A stretch of DNA of 64,000 nucleotides from Cytophagaceae bacterium (GTDB taxonomy: Bacteria > Bacteroidota > Bacteroidia > Cytophagales > Cyclobacteriaceae), in assembly GCA_006969745.1 (NCBI GenBank), contig CP030886.1:1771234-1835233 (forward strand), given 5' to 3'. This document shows positions 35,615-44,133 of this stretch, piece after piece. Position 1 is the stretch's first letter, and each line of letters starts with the position of its first letter. The position numbers and the translations under genes are program-made. Under the pieces are notes generated by a model that was not told where the DNA came from, did not search any database, and saw nothing but the letters and a program-made list of their open reading frames with translations.

Positions 35615-35633
35615 TGATCAGTTTTGTTGATCA
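35615..35633. promoter_or_regulatory. Paired TGATCA palindromes in the mazG divergent region
   Basis: Two perfect 6-bp palindromes TGATCA (35615-35620 and 35628-35633) are spaced 13 bp apart in the 81-bp divergent region between mazG and the small membrane-protein gene. The layout could be an operator, but six-base palindromes arise by chance and no second occurrence supports it. Confidence 0.25.
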
Positions 35634-35652
35634 TCTACAGCCGCAAATTGGC

Positions 35653-35660
35653 TAATTTTG
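35653..35660 (+). promoter_or_regulatory. Putative promoter -7 box of the small Cys-rich membrane protein
   Basis: TAATTTTG is an exact match to TAnnTTTG. TTG at 35627-35629 lies 23 bp upstream. Predicted initiation near 35666 favours the ATG at 35678 over the more upstream in-frame ATG at 35624. Confidence 0.5.
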
Positions 35661-35677
35661 TACCAAAATCTGAACGA

Positions 35678-35905
35678 ATGCAGGTAGTATTATTAGGAAT
35701 CGGAATTTTCGCTTTGTTTTTTGTGGGATTGTCTATCCGCATTTTATTAAAAAAAGACGGAGAATTTAAGGGGACATGCGCTTCTCAGAACCCTTACCTC
35801 AATAAAGAAGGTGCGTCCTGTGGATTTTGCGGGAAAACGGTTAAGCCTGGGCAAGACTGTGCAAACCCTGATTCAGAGGTAAATAAAGTATTAGCCAAAT
35901 TCTGA
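35678..35905 (+). CDS. Small membrane protein with C-terminal Cys motif (NqrM-like?)
   Basis: 75 residues: one N-terminal membrane helix (VVLLGIGIFALFFVGLSIRI), then a basic stretch and KGTCASQNPYLNKEGASCGF with a CGFC pair and a further Cys near the end (four Cys in total). A helix followed by K-G-x-C recalls the DUF539/NqrM family of Na+-NQR maturation factors, but the similarity is loose and no nqr genes are in view. The start at 35678 is chosen because it gives the membrane helix directly and follows a clear -7 box. The cysteines could bind metal. Confidence 0.6.
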   Translation: MQVVLLGIGIFALFFVGLSIRILLKKDGEFKGTCASQNPYLNKEGASCGFCGKTVKPGQDCANPDSEVNKVLAKF

Positions 35906-35948
35906 TTGCAGACTTCCGGCAAATACTTTTTACTTGCACCTACATATC

Positions 35949-35956
35949 TATATTTG
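35949..35956 (+). promoter_or_regulatory. Putative promoter -7 box of glmM
   Basis: TATATTTG is an exact TAnnTTTG match, 26 bp before the TTG start codon of glmM. No good TTG -33 element is seen at the right distance. Confidence 0.45.
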
Positions 35957-35982
35957 CGCACCGCTTAAAAAACTAGAATACT

Positions 35983-37365
35983 TTGACACTAATCAAATCA
36001 ATATCCGGCCTGCGTGGAACGATAGGAGGAAAAGCCGGAGACAATTTATCCCCCCTGGATGTAGTCAAGTTTGCAGCAGGCTATGGTGCCTGGCTCAAAG
36101 ACGCCCACAAGAAACCAAAAGTAATCATTGGTAGAGATGCTCGGCCTTCCGGCGCATCGTTTACTCAATTGGTTGCCAATACCTTGGTGAATCAAGGCAT
36201 TGATGTAGTTGACCTGGGTTTGAGCACAACTCCCACTGTTGAAATGGCAGTACTCGCCGAAAAGGCACAAGGAGGTATAATCCTTACTGCCAGCCACAAT
36301 CCGGCAGGTTGGAATGCATTAAAATTGCTTAATGACAGAGGCGAATTCATTTCTGCCGAAGAAGGTAAAAAAGTGCTCGAGTACTCCGAATCCAAGGACA
36401 TTGAATTTGCACAGTCTCACAAGTTTGGAAAGCTTACTACAAACGACTTTTACATCGATCATCACATCGATCAAATCCTGAAGCATCCCCTGGTAGATGT
36501 AGAAGCAATCAGAGCTGCAGGATTTAAAGTTGTGGTAGATGCAGTGAATAGCACAGGTGGTGTATCGATTGTTCCTTTGCTTAGACAAATGGGTGTAGAA
36601 GTAAAAGAACTTTTCTGTGAGCCAACCGGAAATTTTCCTCACAATCCTGAACCTCTCCCTGAGAATTTACAGCAAATCAGCAGTGAGCTTGAGAAGGGTA
36701 ATTATGATCTTGGTGTTGTGGTAGATCCCGACGTGGATCGATTAGCACTTATTTGTGAAAATGGTGAACCTTTTGGTGAAGAGTATACACTGGTAGCTGT
36801 TGCGGACTATGTTTTATCCAAGAAAAAAGGTAATACAGTTTCTAATCTTTCATCCACACGAGCGCTGCAAGACATTACTGAAAAGCATGGATGTGAGTAT
36901 AATGCCTCGGCTGTCGGTGAAGTACATGTGGTGGCCAAAATGAAAGAGACCAATGCGGTCATTGGTGGTGAAGGAAATGGTGGTGTAATCGTACCTGACC
37001 TGCATTACGGTAGGGATGCGTTGGCTGGGGTTGCCTTGTTTCTTACACACCTCGCCATCTTCGGTAAGAGCACTTCCATGCTGCGGGCGACTTATCCAAA
37101 CTACTACATTTCCAAAAATAAAATTGAGCTTACTCCCGATATCAATGTAGATGGCGTACTGGAAGCAATCAAGGAAAAATACAAGGGACAACCCATCAAC
37201 GTAGTAGATGGTGTAAAAATCGAATTTGATAAAGAATGGGTACAACTGCGAAAATCGAATACTGAACCGATTATTCGTATTTTTGCAGAGTCTGAAAGTC
37301 AGAATACAGCCGAGCATTTGGCTAAAAAGCTGATAATGGACATCAAGGAAGTGATTTCCGGCTAA
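35983..37365 (+). CDS. glmM: Phosphoglucosamine mutase
   Basis: Interconverts glucosamine-6-phosphate and glucosamine-1-phosphate for UDP-GlcNAc, peptidoglycan and LPS. The 460-residue alpha-D-phosphohexomutase has the phosphoserine loop TASHNP (Ser104), the Mg-binding loop DPDVDR (Asp248, 250, 252), the sugar-specificity loop GEGNGG and the phosphate-binding loop RKSNTEPIIRI near the C-terminus. The start codon is TTG (35983-35985), giving TLIKSISGLRGTIGG, the expected family N-terminus; no ATG lies nearby. A phosphomannomutase activity cannot be excluded from sequence alone. It is followed 11 bp later by a cysteine desulfurase gene. Confidence 0.88.
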   Translation: MTLIKSISGLRGTIGGKAGDNLSPLDVVKFAAGYGAWLKDAHKKPKVIIGRDARPSGASFTQLVANTLVNQGIDVVDLGLSTTPTVEMAVLAEKAQGGIILTASHNPAGWNALKLLNDRGEFISAEEGKKVLEYSESKDIEFAQSHKFGKLTTNDFYIDHHIDQILKHPLVDVEAIRAAGFKVVVDAVNSTGGVSIVPLLRQMGVEVKELFCEPTGNFPHNPEPLPENLQQISSELEKGNYDLGVVVDPDVDRLALICENGEPFGEEYTLVAVADYVLSKKKGNTVSNLSSTRALQDITEKHGCEYNASAVGEVHVVAKMKETNAVIGGEGNGGVIVPDLHYGRDALAGVALFLTHLAIFGKSTSMLRATYPNYYISKNKIELTPDINVDGVLEAIKEKYKGQPINVVDGVKIEFDKEWVQLRKSNTEPIIRIFAESESQNTAEHLAKKLIMDIKEVISG

Positions 37366-37376
37366 AATCTGCGAGT

Positions 37377-38516
37377 ATGAAAGTTTATTTTGATAATGCT
37401 GCTACCACTGCAATAGACATGGAAGTGTTTGAGGCCATGAAGCCTTATATGCTGGAGCATTTTGGTAATCCGTCTTCCATTCATTCGCATGGAAGACAAG
37501 TTCGTACCGCCATCGAGCGATCAAGAAAAAAAGTGGCTGATCTTTTAAATGCTGCCCCGGCAGAAATTTTCTTTACTTCGGGCGGGACTGAGGCTGACAA
37601 TACTGCCATCCGTTGCACTGTTAGCGACAAAGGAATCAAGCACATCATCACCAGCAAAATAGAACATCATGCGGTTCTTCATACAGTGGAGGCACTCGAA
37701 AAGCGTGGAATTGAGGTTAGCTATGTAGACTTGAATGATAAAGGTCAGGTTAACTATGACCACCTGGAAGAATTGCTGAAAAGCAAGCCAAATACATTGG
37801 TGACCTTGATGCATGCCAACAATGAAATTGGAAATCTTCTTGAGCTAGAACGTGTAGGTGAAATGTGTAAGGAACATGATGCGTGCTTTCATTCAGATAC
37901 GGTTCAGAGCATGGCACATTACACGCACGACATGCGGCAGCTTGACCTTGATTTTGCGGTTGGTTCAGCTCATAAATTTCACGGGCCAAAAGGCATTGGA
38001 TTTCTATATATCAATCACGAAAATAAAATTCACCCGTTCATTCACGGTGGTGCTCAGGAACGAAACATGCGCGGCGGAACAGAAAATGTCTATGGAATTG
38101 TTGGCTTGGCTAAAGCGATGGAAATTGCTTACGCAGAAATGAGTAGTCACAGAAAACACATCGAGGGATTAAAAACCCGAATGATAGAAAAATTGAAATC
38201 AACAATTGAAGGTGTATCATTCAATGGTGTCTCTGATGATTTAGACCAAAGCTTATATACTGTTCTCAATGTTTGCCTACCTCCCAATGATGACAATGAT
38301 ATGTTGTTATTCAATCTTGATATTGAAGGCGTATCGGCTTCAGGAGGCAGCGCGTGTAGTAGTGGGTCAAGTATTGGGTCACATGTCTTGGCGGAGCTAA
38401 ACAGGGATCAAAATCGGGGCGCAATTCGGTTTTCTTTCAGTAAATACAATACTTTAGAGGAAGTGGATTACGCGGCTGATAAGGTGGCAAAGCTTTATCA
38501 GACAGAAACTGCATGA
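37377..38516 (+). CDS. Cysteine desulfurase (NifS/IscS-type, PLP-dependent)
   Basis: Removes sulfur from L-cysteine as an enzyme-bound persulfide for Fe-S clusters or tRNA thiolation. The 379-residue protein has the start VYFDNAATT, PLP-contacting SGGTEADN and EHHAV, the Schiff-base Lys200 in GSAHKFHGPKG, and catalytic Cys327 in ASGGSACSSGS. It groups with NifS/IscS (class I) by these motifs. No IscU, SufU or other Fe-S gene adjoins it. It is in a run with glmM (11 bp upstream) and overlaps the DoxX-like gene by ATGA. Confidence 0.93.
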   Translation: MKVYFDNAATTAIDMEVFEAMKPYMLEHFGNPSSIHSHGRQVRTAIERSRKKVADLLNAAPAEIFFTSGGTEADNTAIRCTVSDKGIKHIITSKIEHHAVLHTVEALEKRGIEVSYVDLNDKGQVNYDHLEELLKSKPNTLVTLMHANNEIGNLLELERVGEMCKEHDACFHSDTVQSMAHYTHDMRQLDLDFAVGSAHKFHGPKGIGFLYINHENKIHPFIHGGAQERNMRGGTENVYGIVGLAKAMEIAYAEMSSHRKHIEGLKTRMIEKLKSTIEGVSFNGVSDDLDQSLYTVLNVCLPPNDDNDMLLFNLDIEGVSASGGSACSSGSSIGSHVLAELNRDQNRGAIRFSFSKYNTLEEVDYAADKVAKLYQTETA

Positions 38517-38974
38517 AAGTAAAACCAATTTTTCATTCATTCGAGACAAAGGATTTGATTCATATCATTCCTCGGTTAATCGTGGCAATCATTCTCGCAC
38601 AGACTCTTCCATTTAAGTTTAGTGGTGCAGAAGAAAGCAAATGGATCTTCGAACAAATTGGATGGGAACCGGCAGGACGTTATTTGATTGCAAGCATTGA
38701 AACAGTCTCCACCATTCTATTGCTTACCAACTACTACATTTTGGGAGCCATTATCTCTCTGAGCATTATTAGCGCAGCTAATTTCCTTCACTTTACTAAG
38801 CTAGGCTTCATTGTAAATGATGATGGTGGCACGCTCTTCATCATGAGCATCATTGTTATATTCTGTTCACTTTGGGTTGTACTTTATTGGAATATGCAGC
38901 GAGTAGAACAGAAAGTATCAACCTTTGACTTTGAGTGGGATGAGGAAGATGCAGATGAGTTTTTAGAGGATTAA
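38513..38974 (+). CDS. DoxX-like integral membrane protein
   Basis: 153 residues with about four hydrophobic helices: IIPRLIVAIILAQTLPFKFSG, YLIASIETVSTILLL, ILGAIISLSIISAANFLHF and LFIMSIIVIFCSLWVVLYW. The pattern resembles the DoxX family. A strongly acidic tail (DFEWDEEDADEFLED) ends the protein. ATGA overlap with the cysteine desulfurase suggests coupled translation. Its function is not known from sequence. Confidence 0.65.
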   Translation: MKVKPIFHSFETKDLIHIIPRLIVAIILAQTLPFKFSGAEESKWIFEQIGWEPAGRYLIASIETVSTILLLTNYYILGAIISLSIISAANFLHFTKLGFIVNDDGGTLFIMSIIVIFCSLWVVLYWNMQRVEQKVSTFDFEWDEEDADEFLED

Positions 38975-39082
38975 TATTCCTATTCCCCCCAATTCGATTC
39001 CACTCACTAATACTTGGATACATCTCGATTTAATACAATCGGACACTTTCAGACTGGCCGTTATTGACCCACTCTATTTGCA

Positions 39083-39116
39083 TTTGTACACCAATTGTAA
39101 ACATCATTTTTTCAAA
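39083..39116 (+). promoter_or_regulatory. Conserved upstream block of the first FG-GAP paralogue
   Basis: A 34-bp block (begins TTTGTACACCAATTGTA and ends TTTTTTCAAA) lies 51 bp before the ATG of the 39168 gene. It matches 29 of 34 positions of the block at 41650-41683, at the same distance from the second paralogue's start. It is probably a shared promoter or operator inherited through gene duplication. The TTTG at its left end could itself be part of a degenerate -7 box. Confidence 0.45.
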
Positions 39117-39167
39117 CAGTTTGAAGCCTAAGATTGAAGTTTACCTTCATTTAAACGCTAAGTAGTT

Positions 39168-41486
39168 ATGAAAGCAAATTTTACTAAAAATATGATTCAA
39201 GGAACCCTTGCAGTGATCATGGCCATGTCCTGCCTTTCACTTGAGGGTCAATGGCGAGAAACAGAAAAAGTCGTAGCCTCAGACCGGGAGGCAGACGACA
39301 GGTTTGGAGAGTCCGTTGCTGTCTCCGGGGATTACGCTATTGTGGGAGCTCCTCAAGAGGATCACAATGCAGCCGGTGGGAGCTTGAAGTTTGGAAGCGG
39401 TTCGGTATATATTTTTAAAAGAGATGAAGCAGGCAACTGGATTCAAGTCCAAAAAATTGTAGCAAGTGATCGGGCAGCAAATGACAATTTTGGCTCATCC
39501 GTTGCTATCTATGGGGATTACGTCATCGTAGGAGCAACTGGAGATGATTCTTTCAGAGGTTCTGCCTATATCTTCAAAAAAGACAATGAAGATAATTGGA
39601 TAGAAATACAAAAAATATTGGCCAATGACAATGAAACATTTGACTTTTTTGGGAACTCCGTTGCCCTCTCAGAAGACTATGCCATTGTGGGTGCTCACCA
39701 GGAGGAAGAAGATGCAGAGGGCAACAATGAACTTTCTAACAGCGGCTCGGCATATATTTTCAAAAGAGATGAGGCAGGTAACTGGTCGCAGGTGCAAAAA
39801 ATTGTAGCGAATGATCGGGCAGCTGAAGACGGGTTTAGTAGTTCTGTTGCGATCTCTGGTGATTACATTGTCGTGGGAGCAGAATCAGAGGATGAAGATG
39901 AGGATGCAAACAATACAAGTGCTCAGAGCGGTTCGGCATACATTTTCAAAAGAGATGAGGCAGGTAACTGGACGCAGGTGCAAAAAATAGTCGCAGATGA
40001 CAGAGCATCAGTGAGTTTCTTCGGCGGCTCAGTTTCCATCTCTGATAACTATGCCATTGTGGGTGCCGCCAGGGAAGATCGTGATGCAGAGGGTAATAAT
40101 TCACTTACTGACAGCGGTTCGGCATATATTTTCAAAAGAAATGAGACAGATAATTGGACGCAAATACAAAAAATAGTCGCAGATGATAGAGGGGAGGATG
40201 ATCGCTTTGGCAAATCCGTTTCCATCTTAGGGGACCAGGCCATTGTGGGTGCTAGGTTTGAGGGCGAAGACGCGGACGGAAACAATAATCTGGATAGCAG
40301 CGGCTCGGCATACATTTTCAAAAAAGACGATAACGACAATTGGGTACAAATACGAAAAATAGCTGCCACGGACAGAGGTGCTCAAGATCAGTTTGGCGTC
40401 TCTGTGTCCATTTCAGCAAACAGTGCCATTGTAGGTGCTCATTTTGAGGACGAAGATAAAGACGGAAATAATCCACTCGGTGCGAGTGGTTCGGCATATG
40501 TCTTCCAATACAAGGATACGCAATCTATTACGCTTCAATCAATGGAAGGAGAACACGGAGACACTTTCACCCTGTCGGAAACTACAGATGCAGGGCTTGT
40601 AATTGAGTACAGCATCGCAGACAATAATATTGCAACAGTTAATGGTAATTCTGTCACCGCAGTTGGCTCGGGGACTACTACCATCACTGCCAATCAATCG
40701 GGAAATAATGATTTTTGGGAGGCACAAGAAGTAATTAAGGACCTCACAATAGACAAAGCCACACTGACTGTTACTGCTGACGACAAATCCAAGACATACG
40801 GTGATGCCAATCCGGAATTGAGCTACTCTTATAGCGGGTTTGTTTTAAATGAAGATGAAGGTGAATTAGCAACAGAACCATCAATAGCCGTTGATGCCGA
40901 TGAAAATAGTCAGGTTGGCATGTATGTTATCCAAACTTCCGGTGGCACGTCGGACAACTATGAATTCAATCACATTTCAGGGACACTGACAGTAGATAAA
41001 GCAACTCTAACTGCCACTCCCGCAGATATTTCCTTAAATGAAGGAGAGAGCTTTCCATCAAGTTTCTCTGTCGATTATTCAGGATTTGTACTGAATGAAG
41101 ATGACAGTGTCATTGACACCCCACCAACTGCCACCCCCGATGTAAATGACACTTCAGTTCCGGGGACTTACACCATTATGGTAGATGGTGGACAGGATAA
41201 CAACTATGATTTTGTATATGAACAAGGCACTCTCACAGTAAATGAGGTTTTGGGATTGTTGAAGGAGAATGCTATCTCCGTTTATCCCAACCCAACAACT
41301 GAGTTCATCCATATAGGAGACAGTCAGGTAGATGTAGTTGAAATTTATAACATGAAAGGTATCCGAGTGCTAACAAGCTCGCAGCAAAAGCTAAATCTAT
41401 CCAATCTTGAATCCGGAACCTACCTCATCAAACTCATAGGTGCGAAGGGGAAAATCCTTTCAAGCAACAAGGTGGTGAAACAATAA
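39168..41486 (+). CDS. Secreted FG-GAP propeller / MBG protein with T9SS sorting domain (paralogue 1)
   Basis: 772 residues. After a signal peptide (ending near CLSLEGQ), residues about 30-450 contain seven FG-GAP repeats of the form RFGESVAVSGDYAIVGA, consistent with a seven-bladed beta-propeller. An Ig-like domain (about 454-525) and two MBG domains follow (about 527-695, KATLTVTADDKSKTYGDANP). A type-A T9SS C-terminal sorting domain closes the protein (about 700-772: SVYPNPTTEFIHI, VEIYNMKG, LESGTYLIKL, KVVKQ). The protein is expected at the cell surface or in the medium; a binding or adhesive role is typical but unproven. It has its own terminator at 41532-41560. The second paralogue follows at 41736. 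Confidence 0.9.
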   Translation: MKANFTKNMIQGTLAVIMAMSCLSLEGQWRETEKVVASDREADDRFGESVAVSGDYAIVGAPQEDHNAAGGSLKFGSGSVYIFKRDEAGNWIQVQKIVASDRAANDNFGSSVAIYGDYVIVGATGDDSFRGSAYIFKKDNEDNWIEIQKILANDNETFDFFGNSVALSEDYAIVGAHQEEEDAEGNNELSNSGSAYIFKRDEAGNWSQVQKIVANDRAAEDGFSSSVAISGDYIVVGAESEDEDEDANNTSAQSGSAYIFKRDEAGNWTQVQKIVADDRASVSFFGGSVSISDNYAIVGAAREDRDAEGNNSLTDSGSAYIFKRNETDNWTQIQKIVADDRGEDDRFGKSVSILGDQAIVGARFEGEDADGNNNLDSSGSAYIFKKDDNDNWVQIRKIAATDRGAQDQFGVSVSISANSAIVGAHFEDEDKDGNNPLGASGSAYVFQYKDTQSITLQSMEGEHGDTFTLSETTDAGLVIEYSIADNNIATVNGNSVTAVGSGTTTITANQSGNNDFWEAQEVIKDLTIDKATLTVTADDKSKTYGDANPELSYSYSGFVLNEDEGELATEPSIAVDADENSQVGMYVIQTSGGTSDNYEFNHISGTLTVDKATLTATPADISLNEGESFPSSFSVDYSGFVLNEDDSVIDTPPTATPDVNDTSVPGTYTIMVDGGQDNNYDFVYEQGTLTVNEVLGLLKENAISVYPNPTTEFIHIGDSQVDVVEIYNMKGIRVLTSSQQKLNLSNLESGTYLIKLIGAKGKILSSNKVVKQ

Positions 41487-41560
41487 TTCTAAAGGCAACT
41501 AAGGGAGCAAAGCTTAGGCTTTGCAAAAATGGCGGCTCCCAAGGGGAGTCGCTTTTTTTT
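41238..41560 (+). repeat. Near-identical 3' module (sorting domain plus terminator), copy 1
   Basis: About 323 bp, covering the T9SS sorting domain, stop codon, 3' untranslated region and terminator. It matches 43809-44130 with roughly ten differences (about 97% identity), while the upstream propeller and MBG coding parts of the two genes have diverged much more. Confidence 0.85.
41532..41560 (+). terminator. Intrinsic terminator after FG-GAP paralogue 1
   Basis: A 9-bp stem GCGGCTCCC/GGGAGTCGC (one G-U pair) with loop AAG is followed by eight T. Just upstream, GCAAAGC/GCTTTGC can form another hairpin, and GGGAGC near 41504 could pair alternatively with GCTCCC. Confidence 0.85.
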
Positions 41561-41649
41561 CCTTCTAAATCTGATCACAATCTGCTTTGTGATAAATATA
41601 AACCTGTCACACCATCTCAGAGTGTAATTGTTTGGGTTGTATTTCTTCG

Positions 41650-41683
41650 TTTGTACACCACTTGTACACATTCATTTTTCAAA
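41650..41683 (+). promoter_or_regulatory. Conserved upstream block of the second FG-GAP paralogue
   Basis: Contains a direct repeat TTGTACAC-N3-TTGTACAC (41651-41669); TGTACA is itself palindromic. It lies 52 bp before the ATG at 41736 and matches the block at 39083-39116. In paralogue 1 the second half-site is degenerate (TTGTAAAC). It is a possible regulator-binding site. Confidence 0.45.
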
Positions 41684-41735
41684 TGGGATGACCCTTTAGA
41701 TCGAATTTTGGGCTCACATTTAAAATTCTTAGGTA

Positions 41736-44057
41736 ATGAAAGTGAATCTTATAAAAAAAATGATAAAAAAGGCCACTCTACTTGTCATGGTCTCTAGTTG
41801 TTTTGCTCTACAAGGTCAGTGGAGACAATTGGAGAAAATAGTGGCTGAGGACAGAGGTGTCAACAATTTGTTCGGATCCTCTGTATCTGTTTCTGGTGAT
41901 TACGCCATTGTAGGTGCTTATCAGAATAGCGAAGACGAATCTGGCAATAATTTCCTTGGAGCTAGTGGTGCCGCATATATATATAAAAAGGATGAATCCG
42001 GTAACTGGTCACAGATACAAAAAATTGTTGCCTCTGACAGAGCTACTTCAGACAGATTCGGGAATTCAGTAGCAATATACGGCGATTACGCAGTTGTTGG
42101 AGCCTGGTTCAAAAATGGGGAAGACTTAGGTGGTGGCACTCTTTTGGCCAGTGGGGCAGCTTACATCTTCAAAAACGATGGTTCAAACAATTGGATGCAA
42201 ATTAAAAAATTAGTAAGTGTACCTCAGGCTCAAAATGACTTTTTCGGTCAATCAGTAGCTATCCATGAAGACTATGTGATCGTCGGTTCTCCGGGTGATG
42301 ATTCATTTGCTGGTGTGGCTTACCTCTATAAGAACGATGGTTCTGATAATTGGACATCTGCAGGGCAGATTAAAAGCAGTGATATAAGCTCTGGCGATCG
42401 TTTTGGAAACGCTGTTGCCATACATGGTGATTACGTCCTCGTAGGTGCTTTTGAAGAAGAACATAGCGTGGGTGGTGGTAGTACTCTCAGCGAAAGTGGC
42501 TCTGCATACATTTTTAAAAATAGCGGTTCTGATACTTGGTTTCAGACCCAAAAAATTGTCGCTTCTGATAGAAGTTCTTCAGACAGGTTTGGTAGATCCG
42601 TTTCCATCAGCGGAGACTATGCCATAGTAGGTGCAGCTAATAAAACGATAGTTGATGCCTCTGGTGGTTCTCTTACCTTTGCAGGTGCTGCATACATCTT
42701 TAAGAAAGATGATTCTGATGTCTGGGCTGAGGACAAGAAACTTGTAGCATCAGATTTCAATGCTTCGGATCGTTTTGGCTGGTCCGTTGCAATCTCCGAT
42801 ACATACGCAATAGTAGGGGCTCATCTAGAAAGTGAAGATGAATCGGGCAATAACACAATTTCTAAATCTGGTTCGATCTATATCTTTAAAAATGAAGGCC
42901 TAAACACCTGGAGTCAAGAGGCCAAGATGACGGTTGCTGACCGAAATGAGGAGGACGAGTTTGGTATTTCAGTAGCCATGTCTGATCGTCAGGTTATTGT
43001 AGGAGCTCATCAAGAGGATGAAGATCAATCCGAAGAGAACACTATTGATGATGGTGGAGCCGCTTACTTCTTCCAATACAAAGATCCACAGTCCATTGCA
43101 TTTGACGCTCCTGAAAATAAAACATATGGGGACTTATTTGAATTGCCTGAAACTTCCGATGCAGGATTGCCTATCACTTACAGGAGTGAAAATGAAGCTT
43201 TAGCAACAATCGACGGCAATACTGTTAGTGCCATTGGGACCGGAACAGTAGATATCACAGCTTCACAAGAGGGTGATGATTCTTATTGGGAAGCAGAGGA
43301 GGTTACACAGAACTTAACAATCGGTAAAGCCGAGCTGACAGTTACCGCTGATGATCAGTCCAAAACTTACGGCGATCCTATTCCAGAATTGAAATACACT
43401 TACAGTGGTTTCAGGAATAATGATAACGAAAATCATTTGACTGCAGAACCCGACATCAATACCGATGCTGAGATAGCCAGCAGCGTGAGATCATATGCCA
43501 TTACTACCTCCGGAGGACAATCTGATAACTATGATTTCAACCATGTTCCCGGAACACTCACCATTGGCAAAGCAATGTTAACTGCCACAGCTTCAGATAT
43601 TTCATTAAATGTAGGCGAGAGTTTTCCTGCAACATTTTCTATTGACTATGCAGGGTTTGTGTTAAATGAAGGTCCCAGTATTATTGATACGCAACCAACG
43701 GCCACTCCTGATGTAAATGACACTTCGGTTCCGGGAACTTACACTATAACCGTCGCAGGAGGGCAAGACAGCAACTACGACTTTACATACGCGACCGGTA
43801 CGCTTACTGTAAATGAGGTTCTGGGACTGTTAAAGGAGAATGCTATCTCCGTTTATCCCAACCCAACAACTGAGTTCATCCATATAGGAGATAGTCAGGT
43901 AGATGTAGTCGAAATTTATAACATGAAAGGCATCCGAGTGCTAAGAAGCTCTCAGCAAAAGCTAAATCTATCCAATCTTGAATCCGGAACCTACCTCATC
44001 AAACTCATAGGTGCGAAGGGGAAAATCCTTTCAAGCAACAAGGTGGTGAAACAATAA
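41736..44057 (+). CDS. Secreted FG-GAP propeller / MBG protein with T9SS sorting domain (paralogue 2)
   Basis: 773 residues with the same architecture as the gene at 39168: signal peptide ending near CFALQGQ, seven FG-GAP repeats (RFGNSVAIYGDYAVVGA, RFGRSVSISGDYAIVGA and others, residues about 30-445), an Ig-like domain (about 446-525), two MBG domains (about 527-695, KAELTVTADDQSKTYGDPIP) and a type-A sorting domain (about 700-773) almost identical to that of paralogue 1. The propeller loops differ in sequence and length, so the two proteins may recognise different ligands. It is a tandem duplicate including about 85 bp of upstream sequence and the terminator. Confidence 0.9.
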   Translation: MKVNLIKKMIKKATLLVMVSSCFALQGQWRQLEKIVAEDRGVNNLFGSSVSVSGDYAIVGAYQNSEDESGNNFLGASGAAYIYKKDESGNWSQIQKIVASDRATSDRFGNSVAIYGDYAVVGAWFKNGEDLGGGTLLASGAAYIFKNDGSNNWMQIKKLVSVPQAQNDFFGQSVAIHEDYVIVGSPGDDSFAGVAYLYKNDGSDNWTSAGQIKSSDISSGDRFGNAVAIHGDYVLVGAFEEEHSVGGGSTLSESGSAYIFKNSGSDTWFQTQKIVASDRSSSDRFGRSVSISGDYAIVGAANKTIVDASGGSLTFAGAAYIFKKDDSDVWAEDKKLVASDFNASDRFGWSVAISDTYAIVGAHLESEDESGNNTISKSGSIYIFKNEGLNTWSQEAKMTVADRNEEDEFGISVAMSDRQVIVGAHQEDEDQSEENTIDDGGAAYFFQYKDPQSIAFDAPENKTYGDLFELPETSDAGLPITYRSENEALATIDGNTVSAIGTGTVDITASQEGDDSYWEAEEVTQNLTIGKAELTVTADDQSKTYGDPIPELKYTYSGFRNNDNENHLTAEPDINTDAEIASSVRSYAITTSGGQSDNYDFNHVPGTLTIGKAMLTATASDISLNVGESFPATFSIDYAGFVLNEGPSIIDTQPTATPDVNDTSVPGTYTITVAGGQDSNYDFTYATGTLTVNEVLGLLKENAISVYPNPTTEFIHIGDSQVDVVEIYNMKGIRVLRSSQQKLNLSNLESGTYLIKLIGAKGKILSSNKVVKQ

Positions 44058-44130
44058 TTCTAAAGGCAACTAAGGGAGCAAAGCTTAGGCTTTGCAAAAT
44101 GGCGGCTCCCAAGGGGAGTCGCTTTTTTTT
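43809..44130 (+). repeat. Near-identical 3' module (sorting domain plus terminator), copy 2
   Basis: Partner of 41238-41560. Differences include synonymous changes, two changes in the Leu-Thr/Arg-Ser-Ser region and one A deleted before the terminator. The contrast with the divergent 5' parts suggests gene conversion or strong constraint. Confidence 0.85.
44102..44130 (+). terminator. Intrinsic terminator after FG-GAP paralogue 2
   Basis: The same stem-loop and T8 tract as at 41532-41560. It separates this gene from the convergent small membrane-protein gene that ends at 44134. Confidence 0.85.
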
Positions 44131-44133
44131 CTT

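Noticed and set aside
39168..44057. Assembly duplication of one FG-GAP gene
   Set aside because: The propeller and MBG parts differ extensively, so the two genes are genuine diverged paralogues; only the 3' modules are near-identical.
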